Shown piece after piece: positions 21,471 to 28,877 of a stretch of 64,000 bases of DNA. How positions within the stretch are numbered: the stretch's first letter is position 1; each line of letters opens with the position of its first letter. The stretch lies in contig NZ_CP067396.1 of NCBI RefSeq assembly GCF_023617245.1, positions 372,001 to 436,000 on the forward strand, in the 5' to 3' direction. The notes under the pieces are model-generated. The model was not told where the DNA came from. It did not search any database and saw only the letters and a program-made list of their open reading frames with translations. The position numbers were made by a program, and so were the translations under genes. Source of the DNA: Lysobacter enzymogenes. GTDB lineage: Bacteria > Pseudomonadota > Gammaproteobacteria > Xanthomonadales > Xanthomonadaceae.

Positions 21471-24089
21471 ATGAATCGCAGCACCTTATTGGCGCTGGCC
21501 ATCGCCAGCGTCATCGCTATGAACATGGCCGCGCCAGGGCAGGCGTTCGCAGGCAACGACTGCGACCTCAACGACGGCGTCGCGGGCAACGAAAACAGCG
21601 GCGGCAGCACCGCCAACGGCGTCGATGCGATCGCCTGCGGCCGCGGCAACAACGCCAATGCCGACGGCGGCGTCGCGCTGGGCCGCAACAACACCGTCGA
21701 CGGCATCGATGCCCAGGCCATCGGCAACGGCAACTTCGCCGGCGGCGTCAGCGCCACCGCGGTGGGCGCCGACAACGCCGCCTCGGGCGACGAAAGCGTG
21801 GCGCTGGGGCGCGGCAACCAGGCCGCCGCCGCCAACGCCAGCGCGGTGGGCTACATCAACAGCGCCAACGCCCAGGACAGCAGCGCGCTGGGCAACTTCA
21901 ACTTCGCCGACGGCGTGGGTTCCAACGCGGTCGGTCGCGGCAACCGCGCGCGCGTGGATCGCTCCAACGCGTTCGGCGGCGACAACGACGTCGGCGGCGT
22001 GGACGCGACCGCGCTCGGCAACAACAACGTCGCCAGCGGCGCGCGCAGCCTCGCCGCCGGCTTCGGCGCGCAGGCCGGCGCCGACGATGCGGTCGCGGTC
22101 GGCGTAGCCGCCAGCGCCAGCGGGATCAACAGCAGCGCCTTCGGCAACGGCGCGCAGGCCATCGGCGTGAACGCGACCGCGGTCGGCGCCTCGAGCGTGG
22201 CCGGCGGCGACGACGCCACCGCGGTCGGCCTGGGCAACCAGGCCGCCGGCGCGAGCGCGACGGCGGTCGGCTACGTCAACAGCGCGAACGTGCAGGACAG
22301 CAGCGCGCTGGGCAACTTCAACGTCGCCGACGGCGTCGGCGCGAACGCGGTGGGCCGCAGCAACCGGGCGCGCGCGGATCGCGCCAACGCGTTCGGCGGC
22401 GACAACGACGTGAGCGGCGTGGATGCGACCGCGGTCGGCAACGGCAACATCGCCAGTGGCGCGCGCAGCCTCGCGGCGGGCTTCAACGCGCAAGCGACGG
22501 CCGACGATGCCGTGGCGCTGGGCAACAACTCGGTCGCCAACCGCGCCAATACCGTGTCGGTCGGCGCGGCAGGCGCGGAACGGCAGGTCGTCAACGTCGC
22601 CGACGGCACCCAGGCGACCGATGCGGTGAACCTGCGCCAGTTGCAAGGCGCGGTCGGCGCCATCGGCGACGGTTTCGTGGTGCGCGGCGCCCAGACCGGT
22701 ACCGACAGCGTGGCCGCCGGCGCGGGCAGCGCCGCCAGCGGCGTCGGCAGCAGCGCGCTGGGCAACGGCGCGCAGGCCATCGGCGTGAATGCGACCGCGG
22801 TCGGCGCCTCGAGCGTGGCCGGCGGCGACGACGCCACCGCGGTCGGCCTGGGCAACCAGGCCGCGGGCGCGAGCGCGACGGCGGTGGGCTACGTCAACAG
22901 CGCCAACGTGCAGGACAGCAGCGCGCTGGGCAACTTCAACGTCGCCGACGGCGTCGGCGCGAACGCGGTGGGCCGCAGCAACCGGGCGCGCGCGGAACGC
23001 GCCAATGCGTTCGGCGGCGACAACGACGCCAGCGGCGTGGACGCGACCGCGATCGGCAACAACAACGTCGCCAGCGGCGCGCGCAGCCTTGCGGCCGGCT
23101 ACAACGCGCAGGCCACGGCCGACGATGCGGTGGCGCTGGGCAACAACGCGGTGGCCGATCGCGCCAACACCGTGTCGGTCGGTGCGGCCGGCGCGGAACG
23201 GCAGATCGTCAACGTCGCCGCGGCGACCCAGGACACCGATGCGGTCAACCTGTCCCAGCTCGGTCGGGTCATGGGCGTGTTCGGCGGCGGCGCCAGCTTC
23301 GCCGGCGGCGTGTTCGCCGCGCCGACCTTCACCGTCCAGGGCAGCGCGTTCAACGACGTGGCTTCGGCGTTCGGCGCGGTCGATGGCCGCCTGACCGACC
23401 TGTATGGGCGCATCGCCAACATTCCGGCCGGTCCGCAGGGCCCGCAAGGGCCGCAGGGTCCGCAAGGCCCCCAGGGACCGCAAGGCCCGCAGGGGCCGGC
23501 CGGCCCGGGCGGTTCGGGCGGCTCGCCGTTGTCGGCGAACTACGACGACGCCTCGCGCGGCACCCTGACCCTGGAAGGCGCCAACGGCACCCGCGTGGCC
23601 AACGTCGCCGACGCCACCGCCGCGACCGACGCGGTCAACCTGCGCCAGATGCAGGCCGGCGACGCGGCCGCGGTGCAGCAATCCAACGGCTACACCAATC
23701 AGCAGGTGCAGCAGGCCAACGCCCGCGCCGACGCCGGCGACGCGCGCACCCTGCAGTCGGCCAACAGCTACACCGACCAGCGCATCAATGGCCTGAACCT
23801 GGACTTCGGCAATTTCCGCGCCGAGGTCAACGACCGCTTCGAGGACCTGGACCGGCGCATCCGCCGCAACGGCGCGATGTCGGCGGCGATGGCGCAGATG
23901 TCGGCCAACAGCGCCTACGCCAAGCCCGGCCGCGGCCGCCTGTCGGTCGGCGCGGGCTTCCAGGACGGCGAGAGCGGCCTGGCCATCGGCTACGGCCGGC
24001 GCATCAACGACAACGTGTCGATCAGCATCGGCGCGGCGTTCTCGGGCTCGGAGAGCTCCGGCGGCGTGGGGTTCGGCGTCGATCTGTAA
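21471..24089 (+). CDS. YadA-like trimeric autotransporter adhesin
   Basis: An 872-aa surface protein. The signal peptide covers residues 1-27 (MNRSTLLALAIASVIAMN... to AFA). A long head of about 14-residue YadA repeats follows (patterns AxGxxxxAxGxxAxAxG, such as SSALGNGAQAIGVNATAVG), with HIN/neck motifs VSVGAAGAERQVVNVA...ATDAVNLRQL at about residues 362-388, a second copy about 206 residues later, and a third at about 704-726. A collagen-like run of about seven GPQ triplets plus GPA and GPG lies near residue 653. A coiled-coil stalk leads to the C-terminal membrane anchor (RGRLSVGAGFQDGESGLAIG to VGFGVDL). Acts as a homotrimer exported through its own barrel. Host or surface binding is the family role; the ligand is unknown. 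Confidence 0.94.
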   Translation: MNRSTLLALAIASVIAMNMAAPGQAFAGNDCDLNDGVAGNENSGGSTANGVDAIACGRGNNANADGGVALGRNNTVDGIDAQAIGNGNFAGGVSATAVGADNAASGDESVALGRGNQAAAANASAVGYINSANAQDSSALGNFNFADGVGSNAVGRGNRARVDRSNAFGGDNDVGGVDATALGNNNVASGARSLAAGFGAQAGADDAVAVGVAASASGINSSAFGNGAQAIGVNATAVGASSVAGGDDATAVGLGNQAAGASATAVGYVNSANVQDSSALGNFNVADGVGANAVGRSNRARADRANAFGGDNDVSGVDATAVGNGNIASGARSLAAGFNAQATADDAVALGNNSVANRANTVSVGAAGAERQVVNVADGTQATDAVNLRQLQGAVGAIGDGFVVRGAQTGTDSVAAGAGSAASGVGSSALGNGAQAIGVNATAVGASSVAGGDDATAVGLGNQAAGASATAVGYVNSANVQDSSALGNFNVADGVGANAVGRSNRARAERANAFGGDNDASGVDATAIGNNNVASGARSLAAGYNAQATADDAVALGNNAVADRANTVSVGAAGAERQIVNVAAATQDTDAVNLSQLGRVMGVFGGGASFAGGVFAAPTFTVQGSAFNDVASAFGAVDGRLTDLYGRIANIPAGPQGPQGPQGPQGPQGPQGPQGPAGPGGSGGSPLSANYDDASRGTLTLEGANGTRVANVADATAATDAVNLRQMQAGDAAAVQQSNGYTNQQVQQANARADAGDARTLQSANSYTDQRINGLNLDFGNFRAEVNDRFEDLDRRIRRNGAMSAAMAQMSANSAYAKPGRGRLSVGAGFQDGESGLAIGYGRRINDNVSISIGAAFSGSESSGGVGFGVDL
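22131..23250 (+). repeat. 618-bp (206-aa) tandem duplication inside the adhesin head
   Basis: Matching landmarks such as GGCAACGGCGCGCAGG (22143 and 22761) and GACGATGC (22503 and 23121) are all offset by 618 bp, so two head-plus-neck modules are near-identical in tandem. A third, older copy of the head part lies upstream: the GCAACTTCA landmarks at about 21892 and 22312 are offset by 420 bp. Such blocks allow length change by recombination. Confidence 0.85.
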
Positions 24090-24102
24090 GTGATGGGGCT
24101 GC

Positions 24103-24268
24103 GGGACCCGGGACCGGGGACCGGGGACCTGGGACCTGGGACCGGGGACCCACAAAAGCAGGAAGGCCCGCTTCGGCGGGCCTTCTTGCTTTTCGCGGAT
24201 CGTTTCAGCCGTGCAGTCCGGCACGGTGTTTTACGCTCTTGCCCGGTCCCCGGTCCCCGGTCCCCGGC
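24103..24268. repeat. GGGACC/GGTCCC heptamer arrays flanking the adhesin terminator
   Basis: About seven GGGACC-type units occur at 24103-24151, and inverted GGTCCCC units at 24241-24268, on the two sides of the hairpin at 24154-24193. They are the same family as 18372-18440. The outer arrays can pair with each other and form a larger stem enclosing the terminator. No gene lies in 24090-24269. Confidence 0.75.
24154..24193. terminator. bidirectional rho-independent terminator
   Basis: An 18-bp stem (arms 24154-24171 and 24176-24193, AAAAGCAGGAAGGCCCGC and complement with one G-T pair) with a TTCG tetraloop. It is flanked by A4 on the left and T4 on the right, so it can stop transcription from the adhesin (plus) and from xanB2 (minus). 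It lies 64 nt past the adhesin stop. Confidence 0.92.
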
Positions 24269-24269
24269 C

Positions 24270-25286
24270 TCAGCCGTGCACCCCGTCGATCTCGACCAGC
24301 AACTCGTGCCGGCACACCGCCGCATGCACCAGGATTCGCGGCACCCGGTCGCCGTAGCGGCGGTCGAGTTCGGCGGCGACGATCGGCAGGTCGGGCAGGT
24401 CGCGCACGTACACCTTCAGGCGCGAGCCGGGGCCGAACGCGGGCGGCAAGTCGGGACGGTGCTGGCGCGCGGCGCCGATCAGGCTGTCGAAGTTGGCCAG
24501 GGTTTCTTCCAGTTGCGCCAGCACCGATTCGGCGTGGCGCGATTCGTGGCCGACCACGGCCGCGGTGCCCGACAGCAGCAGCGGCATCCGCGCCGGACCC
24601 GGCGGCAGCATCGCCCGGGCGAAGCTCGGCGATTGCGGGCCGTACTGGCGCGGGTAGCGGTAGGCGCTGACCTGGCGCGGGTTCTCCAGCGGCGTACCCG
24701 GCGTGCGCGAGGCCAGCCAGTACACCTGCAGCCGGCGCGCGCCGTCGACGCGGCCGATCGCGGTCGCCGCCGGCAGGCGCGCGATCGGGAACTCGCCCAG
24801 GCCGGCCGCGCGGCCGACGCAGAACACGCGGTAGCGTTCCTCGTCGCCGTGGCCGAGGGTGATGCCGTCGAGGTAGTTCCAGATCCGCAGCAACTGCGGG
24901 TAGCCGCGCTGCGCGGTGAACGCGAGCAGCTTGCGGTAGAGGTATTCGGCGGCGCGGCCGATCTCGCCGTTGGCCGGTTCGCCCGGCAGCGGCGCGGGCT
25001 CGTCGACTTCGATCACGCCGAACTGCAGCGCGCCGTCCTCCGCCCAGGCCAGGTCGCCGTCGCGCCCGCGCGCGACCGGGCCGCTGCCGCGCCAGCGTTC
25101 CAGGCGGCGGTCGCCGACCGGTTCCAGCGGCACCCGCAGGTAGCGCGGGTCGTCGTGGTGCGGGGCCTCCTGGCCGAAGCCGAACAGCGCCAGGGTGTCG
25201 TCCTGGGCCAGCGCCTGGGCCGGATCGGCGTCGAGGTAATCGACGTCCAGGCGCGGGCCGGCGACGGTCGCGGCGGCCGCGCTCAT
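24270..25286 (-). CDS. xanB2: XanB2-type chorismatase (3-/4-hydroxybenzoate synthase)
   Basis: A 338-aa protein of the chorismatase/RidA-like family. XanB2 in Xanthomonas turns chorismate into 3-hydroxybenzoate (the pigment starter unit) and 4-hydroxybenzoate (ubiquinone precursor). Recognised segments: LGEFPIARLPAATAIGRVDGARRLQVYWLASRTPGTPLENPRQVSAYRYP in the substrate half, then the C-terminal RidA-like lobe LLLSGTAAVVGHESRH and LVHAAVCRHELLVEIDGV. The conserved ExxRH-type and VCRxELLVEID elements are present. It is divergent from the acyl carrier protein and the remaining pigment genes, as in related loci. The ATG at 25286 overlaps the stop of a small upstream ORF by 4 nt. Confidence 0.9.
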   Translation of the reverse strand: MSAAAATVAGPRLDVDYLDADPAQALAQDDTLALFGFGQEAPHHDDPRYLRVPLEPVGDRRLERWRGSGPVARGRDGDLAWAEDGALQFGVIEVDEPAPLPGEPANGEIGRAAEYLYRKLLAFTAQRGYPQLLRIWNYLDGITLGHGDEERYRVFCVGRAAGLGEFPIARLPAATAIGRVDGARRLQVYWLASRTPGTPLENPRQVSAYRYPRQYGPQSPSFARAMLPPGPARMPLLLSGTAAVVGHESRHAESVLAQLEETLANFDSLIGAARQHRPDLPPAFGPGSRLKVYVRDLPDLPIVAAELDRRYGDRVPRILVHAAVCRHELLVEIDGVHG

Positions 25287-25438
25287 GCGCCGCCTCGCGG
25301 CGGCCGGGCGGCCGGGGCGGCGCGCGGCGCCGGGAGCGGGGTGGGGCGAGCGGTCGGAACGGGTGCGGACGGCTCGGCGGAGCCGCCCGCGGCGAGGGCC
25401 GCAAGGGCCGTCGCGAACGCGGAAACGGAAGGCTTCAT
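25283..25438 (-). CDS. possible small Pro/Ala-rich leader protein ahead of xanB2
   Basis: A 51-aa ORF starting at ATG 25438 and overlapping the xanB2 start (ATGA). The N-terminus MKPSVSAFATALAALAAG looks like a short signal or membrane segment, followed by a Pro/Ala/Arg tail (PVPTARPTPLPAPRAAP). The exact 4-nt overlap with xanB2 suggests translational coupling, but the composition is low-complexity and no family is recognised. It could equally be untranslated leader. Confidence 0.35.
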   Translation of the reverse strand: MKPSVSAFATALAALAAGGSAEPSAPVPTARPTPLPAPRAAPAARPPRGGA

Positions 25439-25656
25439 GCGCAAATGATAGCTCGCGGGCGGCGCCGGCCGCGCATCCGCGCGGTCGCAGGCGAACCCCG
25501 GCAACGCAGCGTTTCGCTGGCGCAAGTGATTGATGCCGAAGCGTTTACCCGCGCACGGGCGGGCGCCGGCGGCGACCGTGCCGAAGCCGGCGGTTGCGCC
25601 GTGCCGCGCGATGAAGGATCGTGGCGCCCCTTGCGATAGCGGTTACGGAACACACG

Positions 25657-25926
25657 ATGTCTGAACAAAGCCCCGCCGAACGCGAACTGGCGCAGCTGCT
25701 GGTCGAGAGCCTGAACCTGGAAGACGTGGCGCCGGAGCAGATCGATCCGGACGCGGCGCTGTTCAACGACGGCCTCGGCCTGGACTCGATCGACGCGCTG
25801 GAACTGGCGCTGGCGATCACCAAGCGCTACGGCTTCCAGCTGCGCTCGGACAACGACGAGAACCGCCGCATCTTCGCCTCGCTGCGCGCGCTGTCGAGCC
25901 ACATCGAGCAGCACCGCGCCGCCTGA
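25657..25926 (+). CDS. xanC: acyl carrier protein of the xanthomonadin locus
   Basis: An 89-aa acyl carrier protein. The phosphopantetheine site GLDSIDALE has Ser44. ATG 25657 is chosen because the protein then begins MSEQSPAERELAQLL at the usual distance from the Ser site; a GTG at 25621 would add 12 unconserved residues. In Xanthomonas the ACP called XanC carries the 3-hydroxybenzoyl starter and growing polyene chain. The symbol is given by analogy of size, family and position. It is the first gene of the plus-strand pigment run and is divergent from xanB2. Confidence 0.85.
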   Translation: MSEQSPAERELAQLLVESLNLEDVAPEQIDPDAALFNDGLGLDSIDALELALAITKRYGFQLRSDNDENRRIFASLRALSSHIEQHRAA

Positions 25927-25976
25927 GCGCGCCGCGCGCGGATGCGGCGTCCTTCCGCCGCCGGAGCCGATTTGCC

Positions 25977-26687
25977 GTGAACGAAGCAGCGTCCAGCGTC
26001 AGCGGTCCGGCGCGCGTGGCCTTGGCGGTCGCCTATCCGCTGCTCGCGCACTGGGCCAGCCACGACGGCGGCGGCGCGCTGGCGGCGTTGGCGCTGGCCG
26101 ATCTGGTCGTGTTCGTCGTCCTCGACGGCCTGCTGGCGCTGCGTCCGGCGCCGTGGGCGATCGCGGCGGCGTTGCTGGCCGCGCTGGCCGCGCTGGCGCG
26201 CACGCCGTATGCGCAGATGCTGCTGCTGACCCCGCCGGTGCTGTTCAACGCCTGGCTGGCCTGGTGGTTCGCGCGCAGCCTGCGCGCGCCGCGCGAGGGC
26301 CTGATCACCCGGATCGTCGCCGCCCTGCACGACTGCGCGCCGCGCGACCTGGACCCGCCGCTGTATCGCTACACCCGCGGCCTGACCGCGCTGTGGGCGT
26401 GGACGATGGCGCTGCTGACCGCGGCCAACGCCGCGCTGGCGCTGATCGCGGTGCCCGACGGGTTGCTGGCGCGGCTGGGCTATCTGCCCTCGCCGTCGAT
26501 CACCCAGGAGCAGTGGTCGTGGTTCGCCAACATCATCAACTACGGCGTGCTCGGCGCGATGTTCGCCGGCGAGTACCTGGTCCGCCGGCAGCGTTTCCCG
26601 GAGCGGCCGGAGAGCGGCTTCTTCGACTTCCTGCGGCGCATGGCCCGGCTCGGGCCGCGTTTCTGGAAGGAGCTGTTTTCCACGTGA
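25977..26687 (+). CDS. pigment-locus integral membrane protein (COG4648-like)
   Basis: A 236-aa protein starting at GTG 25977, 50 nt after the ACP gene. It has about five to six hydrophobic segments (residues 10-25, 34-50, 55-72, 80-95, 138-160 and 190-205) and a conserved cytoplasmic loop RDLDPPLYRYTRGLTALWAW. The basic C-terminus reads FFDFLRRMARLGPRFWKEL. It resembles the uncharacterised COG4648 membrane proteins found in aryl-polyene and xanthomonadin gene clusters. Its role there is not proven; an accessory to membrane-bound polyene assembly or transport is inferred. Confidence 0.75.
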   Translation: MNEAASSVSGPARVALAVAYPLLAHWASHDGGGALAALALADLVVFVVLDGLLALRPAPWAIAAALLAALAALARTPYAQMLLLTPPVLFNAWLAWWFARSLRAPREGLITRIVAALHDCAPRDLDPPLYRYTRGLTALWAWTMALLTAANAALALIAVPDGLLARLGYLPSPSITQEQWSWFANIINYGVLGAMFAGEYLVRRQRFPERPESGFFDFLRRMARLGPRFWKELFST

Positions 26688-26867
26688 CGCGCGGCCGCGA
26701 CGCGGCGGCGCCGACGCCGCGGACGCCGGGCGGGTGAACGCAGCGCTACCGGACCGGCCGGCGCGGCGCGCGCGGATCGCGAGAAAACGCTTGCAGCGCC
26801 GCCGTTCGGGCGCGTTTCACACACGCGTGTTTTATTCTTCGGGCTCCGCTGCCGCCCAAGCCGCCTG
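26688..26867 (+). promoter_or_regulatory. intergenic region with possible internal promoter before the dehydratase gene
   Basis: This 180-nt gap is the only large one inside the plus-strand pigment run. A locally AT-rich stretch ending in TATTCT (26833-26838, within GTGTTTTATTCTTCGG) lies 29 nt before ATG 26868 and could be a -10 box for the genes 26868-32470. No clear -35 sequence or regulator site was seen. Confidence 0.35.
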
Positions 26868-27251
26868 ATGAACTTCGTCGTCGCCGCCGACCATCCCTGC
26901 CTGCCGGGCCATTTCCCGGATCGGCCGCTGGTGCCCGGCGTAGTGGTGCTGGAGCGCGTGCTCGACGCGCTGCAGGCGCAGCACGGCGTCTTGCCGGCGT
27001 TGCGCCTGCCGCAGGTCAAGTTCCTGCAGCCGCTGCTGCCGGGGCAGACCGCGCGGGTCGAGCTGGAGCGGATCGAGCCGAAGCCGGCCGACGCAGCGAA
27101 GGCCGACCAGGCGAAGGCCGAGCCGCCGCATGCCGCCCCGGCGCCCGCGCCGCCGCTGCGCTGGCGCTTTCGCGTGCGCCGCGGCGAAGAGCTGCTGGCC
27201 AGCGGCGAGATCGTCGCCGCGTCCGCGCCGCCCGCGGACGCGCGCGCATGA
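26868..27251 (+). CDS. hotdog-fold 3-hydroxyacyl-ACP dehydratase (ApeI/FabZ-like)
   Basis: A 127-aa protein. The hotdog dehydratase hallmark HPCLPGHFPDRPLVPGVVVLERVL (residues 9-32) matches the FabA/FabZ/ApeI active-site helix with its His and the PLVPG turn. The second strand region KFLQPLLPGQTARVELE follows. A charged Lys/Ala/Pro linker (about 72-95) interrupts the second half. It would dehydrate the 3-hydroxyacyl-ACP intermediate at each round of polyene extension. It overlaps the next gene's ATG by 4 nt. Confidence 0.82.
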   Translation: MNFVVAADHPCLPGHFPDRPLVPGVVVLERVLDALQAQHGVLPALRLPQVKFLQPLLPGQTARVELERIEPKPADAAKADQAKAEPPHAAPAPAPPLRWRFRVRRGEELLASGEIVAASAPPADARA

Positions 27252-28237
27252 GCGCGTCGGCGCACTGGAAGGACCGGCCCGAGGGCGGCAGTCCGTTGGC
27301 TTACCGCGTCATCGCCTTCATCGCCCAGCGCGGCGGCCGCGGCGTGGCGCGGCTGGCGCTGTATCCCATCGTCGCCTATTACCTGCTGATGCGCGGGCCC
27401 GAGCGCCGCGCCTCGCGCGCCTGGCTGGCGCGCGCGCTGGAGCGCGCGCCGAGCCTGTTCGAGGTCGCCCGCCACATCCACACCTTCGCCGCGACCATCC
27501 TCGACCGGGTCTACATGCTCAGCCGCGGCATGGACGGCTTCGCGGTGGACGTGCGCGGCCTGGACTCGCTGGACCCGTACCTGGAACGCGGCCAGGGCGT
27601 GCTGCTGTTCGGCTCGCACCTGGGCAGTTTCGAAGCCTTGCGGGTGCTGGCGCGGCGGCGGCCGCAGCTGCAGGTCAAGGTGGTGCTCGACCGCGGCCAC
27701 AACGCCGCGCTGATGCGCATGCTCGACGCGCTCGACCCGCAGATCGCCGCCAACGTCATCGACGCCGGCCAGGACGGGCCGAGCATCGTCCTGCAGATCA
27801 AGCACGCGGTCGACCACGGCGCGATCGTGGCGATGCTGGTCGATCGCGCCGGGCCCGGCGAGCCGGTGCAGGCCGCGCGCTTCTTCGGCGCGCCGGCGCG
27901 GTTCCCGACCTCGCCGTGGCTGGTCGCCGCCGCGCTCAAGCTGCCGGTGGTGCTGGCCTTCGGCCTGTACCGCGGCGGCGCGCGCTACGAGCTGGCGTTC
28001 GAATCCTTCGAGCCGGCGTTGCACATCGAACGGCGCGAGCGTCCCGCGCGGCTGGCCGCGCTGGTCCAGCGCTACGCCGAACGCCTGCAGCATCACGCCC
28101 GCAGCGCGCCGTACAACTGGTTCAACTTCTACGATTTCTGGCATGCCGATGACGCTTCCCACGTTCCGCCCGACGCTGCTCTGCCCGATGCTGGCCCTGC
28201 TGCTGGCCGCGACGTGGCCGCTCGCCGCGCCGGCTGA
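27248..28237 (+). CDS. LpxL/HtrB-like lipid acyltransferase of the pigment locus
   Basis: A 329-aa protein of the lysophospholipid/lipid A acyltransferase family. A signal-anchor-like segment (GVARLALYPIVAYYLLM, about residues 33-52) precedes a catalytic region with LLFGSHLGSFEALRVL, where the H-x4-E (HLGSFE) catalytic pair is visible at about residues 119-124. It ends with the family motif APYNWFNFYDFW. In aryl-polyene clusters this enzyme attaches the polyene chain to its lipid carrier. It starts at an ATGA overlap with the dehydratase gene. The last 32 residues, past FYDFW, overlap the LolA-like gene by 95 nt in another frame and look non-conserved. Confidence 0.85.
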   Translation: MSASAHWKDRPEGGSPLAYRVIAFIAQRGGRGVARLALYPIVAYYLLMRGPERRASRAWLARALERAPSLFEVARHIHTFAATILDRVYMLSRGMDGFAVDVRGLDSLDPYLERGQGVLLFGSHLGSFEALRVLARRRPQLQVKVVLDRGHNAALMRMLDALDPQIAANVIDAGQDGPSIVLQIKHAVDHGAIVAMLVDRAGPGEPVQAARFFGAPARFPTSPWLVAAALKLPVVLAFGLYRGGARYELAFESFEPALHIERRERPARLAALVQRYAERLQHHARSAPYNWFNFYDFWHADDASHVPPDAALPDAGPAAGRDVAARRAG

Positions 28238-28877
28238 GCAGGCCGCCGCGCCCGCGCGCGTCGCCGACGAGGGCGCGCAGCCGGCCGACGCGGCCTGGAT
28301 CCTGCCGCGCCTGGCCCAGCCGGTGCCGGCGCGCACCGACTTCGTCGAGGTGCGCGGCTCGGCCCTGCTCAAGGCGCCGCTGCGCGTGTCCGGCGAATAC
28401 CGCCGCCCCGACCCCGGCACCCTGGTGCGCGAGGTGCGCGAGCCGTACGCGGAAACCACCACCATCCGCACCGGCGCCAAGCCGGGCCAGGGCGAGGTCA
28501 GCATCGCCCGCGCCGGCAAGCCGCCGCGGCGCTTCTCGTTGTCGCGCGCGCCGGAACTGGTCGCGCTGCAGGCCAGCTTCGGCGCCCTGCTCGGCGGCGA
28601 CCGCGCCGAACTGGAGCGGCACTACGCGCTCGACGCGCAGGGCACGCGCAAGCAGTGGATCGTGGCGATGAAGCCGCGCGATCCGCAGGTCGCCGCGCGC
28701 GTGCGCGAGATCGTGCTGCTCGGCCGCGACGACGAACTGCGCTGCATCGAGACCCGCCCGGCCCGCGGCAGCGAGCAACAGCGCACCCTGCTCGGCAGCG
28801 CCGCGCGCGCCGCCGCCGGCATCGCCGATGCCGGCCAGCTGGCCGCGCTGTGCCGCAGCCACGGCCCGGCGCGTTGA
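28143..28877 (+). CDS. LolA-like periplasmic lipid carrier protein
   Basis: A 244-aa secreted protein. The signal peptide is MPMTLPTFRPTLLCPMLALL followed by LAATWPLAAPA; MTL at 28149 is an alternative start. The mature part resembles the LolA-like outer-membrane lipoprotein carrier family found in aryl-polyene loci: DFVEVRGSALLKAPLRVSGEY, PYAETTTIRTG and RKQWIVAMKPRD, giving an antiparallel half-barrel. It probably shuttles the lipid-linked polyene across the periplasm. It overlaps the acyltransferase gene by 95 nt, and its TGA shares bases with the ATG of the MMPL gene (TGATG). Confidence 0.8.
   Translation: MPMTLPTFRPTLLCPMLALLLAATWPLAAPAEQAAAPARVADEGAQPADAAWILPRLAQPVPARTDFVEVRGSALLKAPLRVSGEYRRPDPGTLVREVREPYAETTTIRTGAKPGQGEVSIARAGKPPRRFSLSRAPELVALQASFGALLGGDRAELERHYALDAQGTRKQWIVAMKPRDPQVAARVREIVLLGRDDELRCIETRPARGSEQQRTLLGSAARAAAGIADAGQLAALCRSHGPAR

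Noticed and set aside
21600..23250. Regular short repeats that at first look like a CRISPR array or satellite
   Set aside because: They are in-frame codons of YadA head repeats with no constant-repeat/unique-spacer structure.
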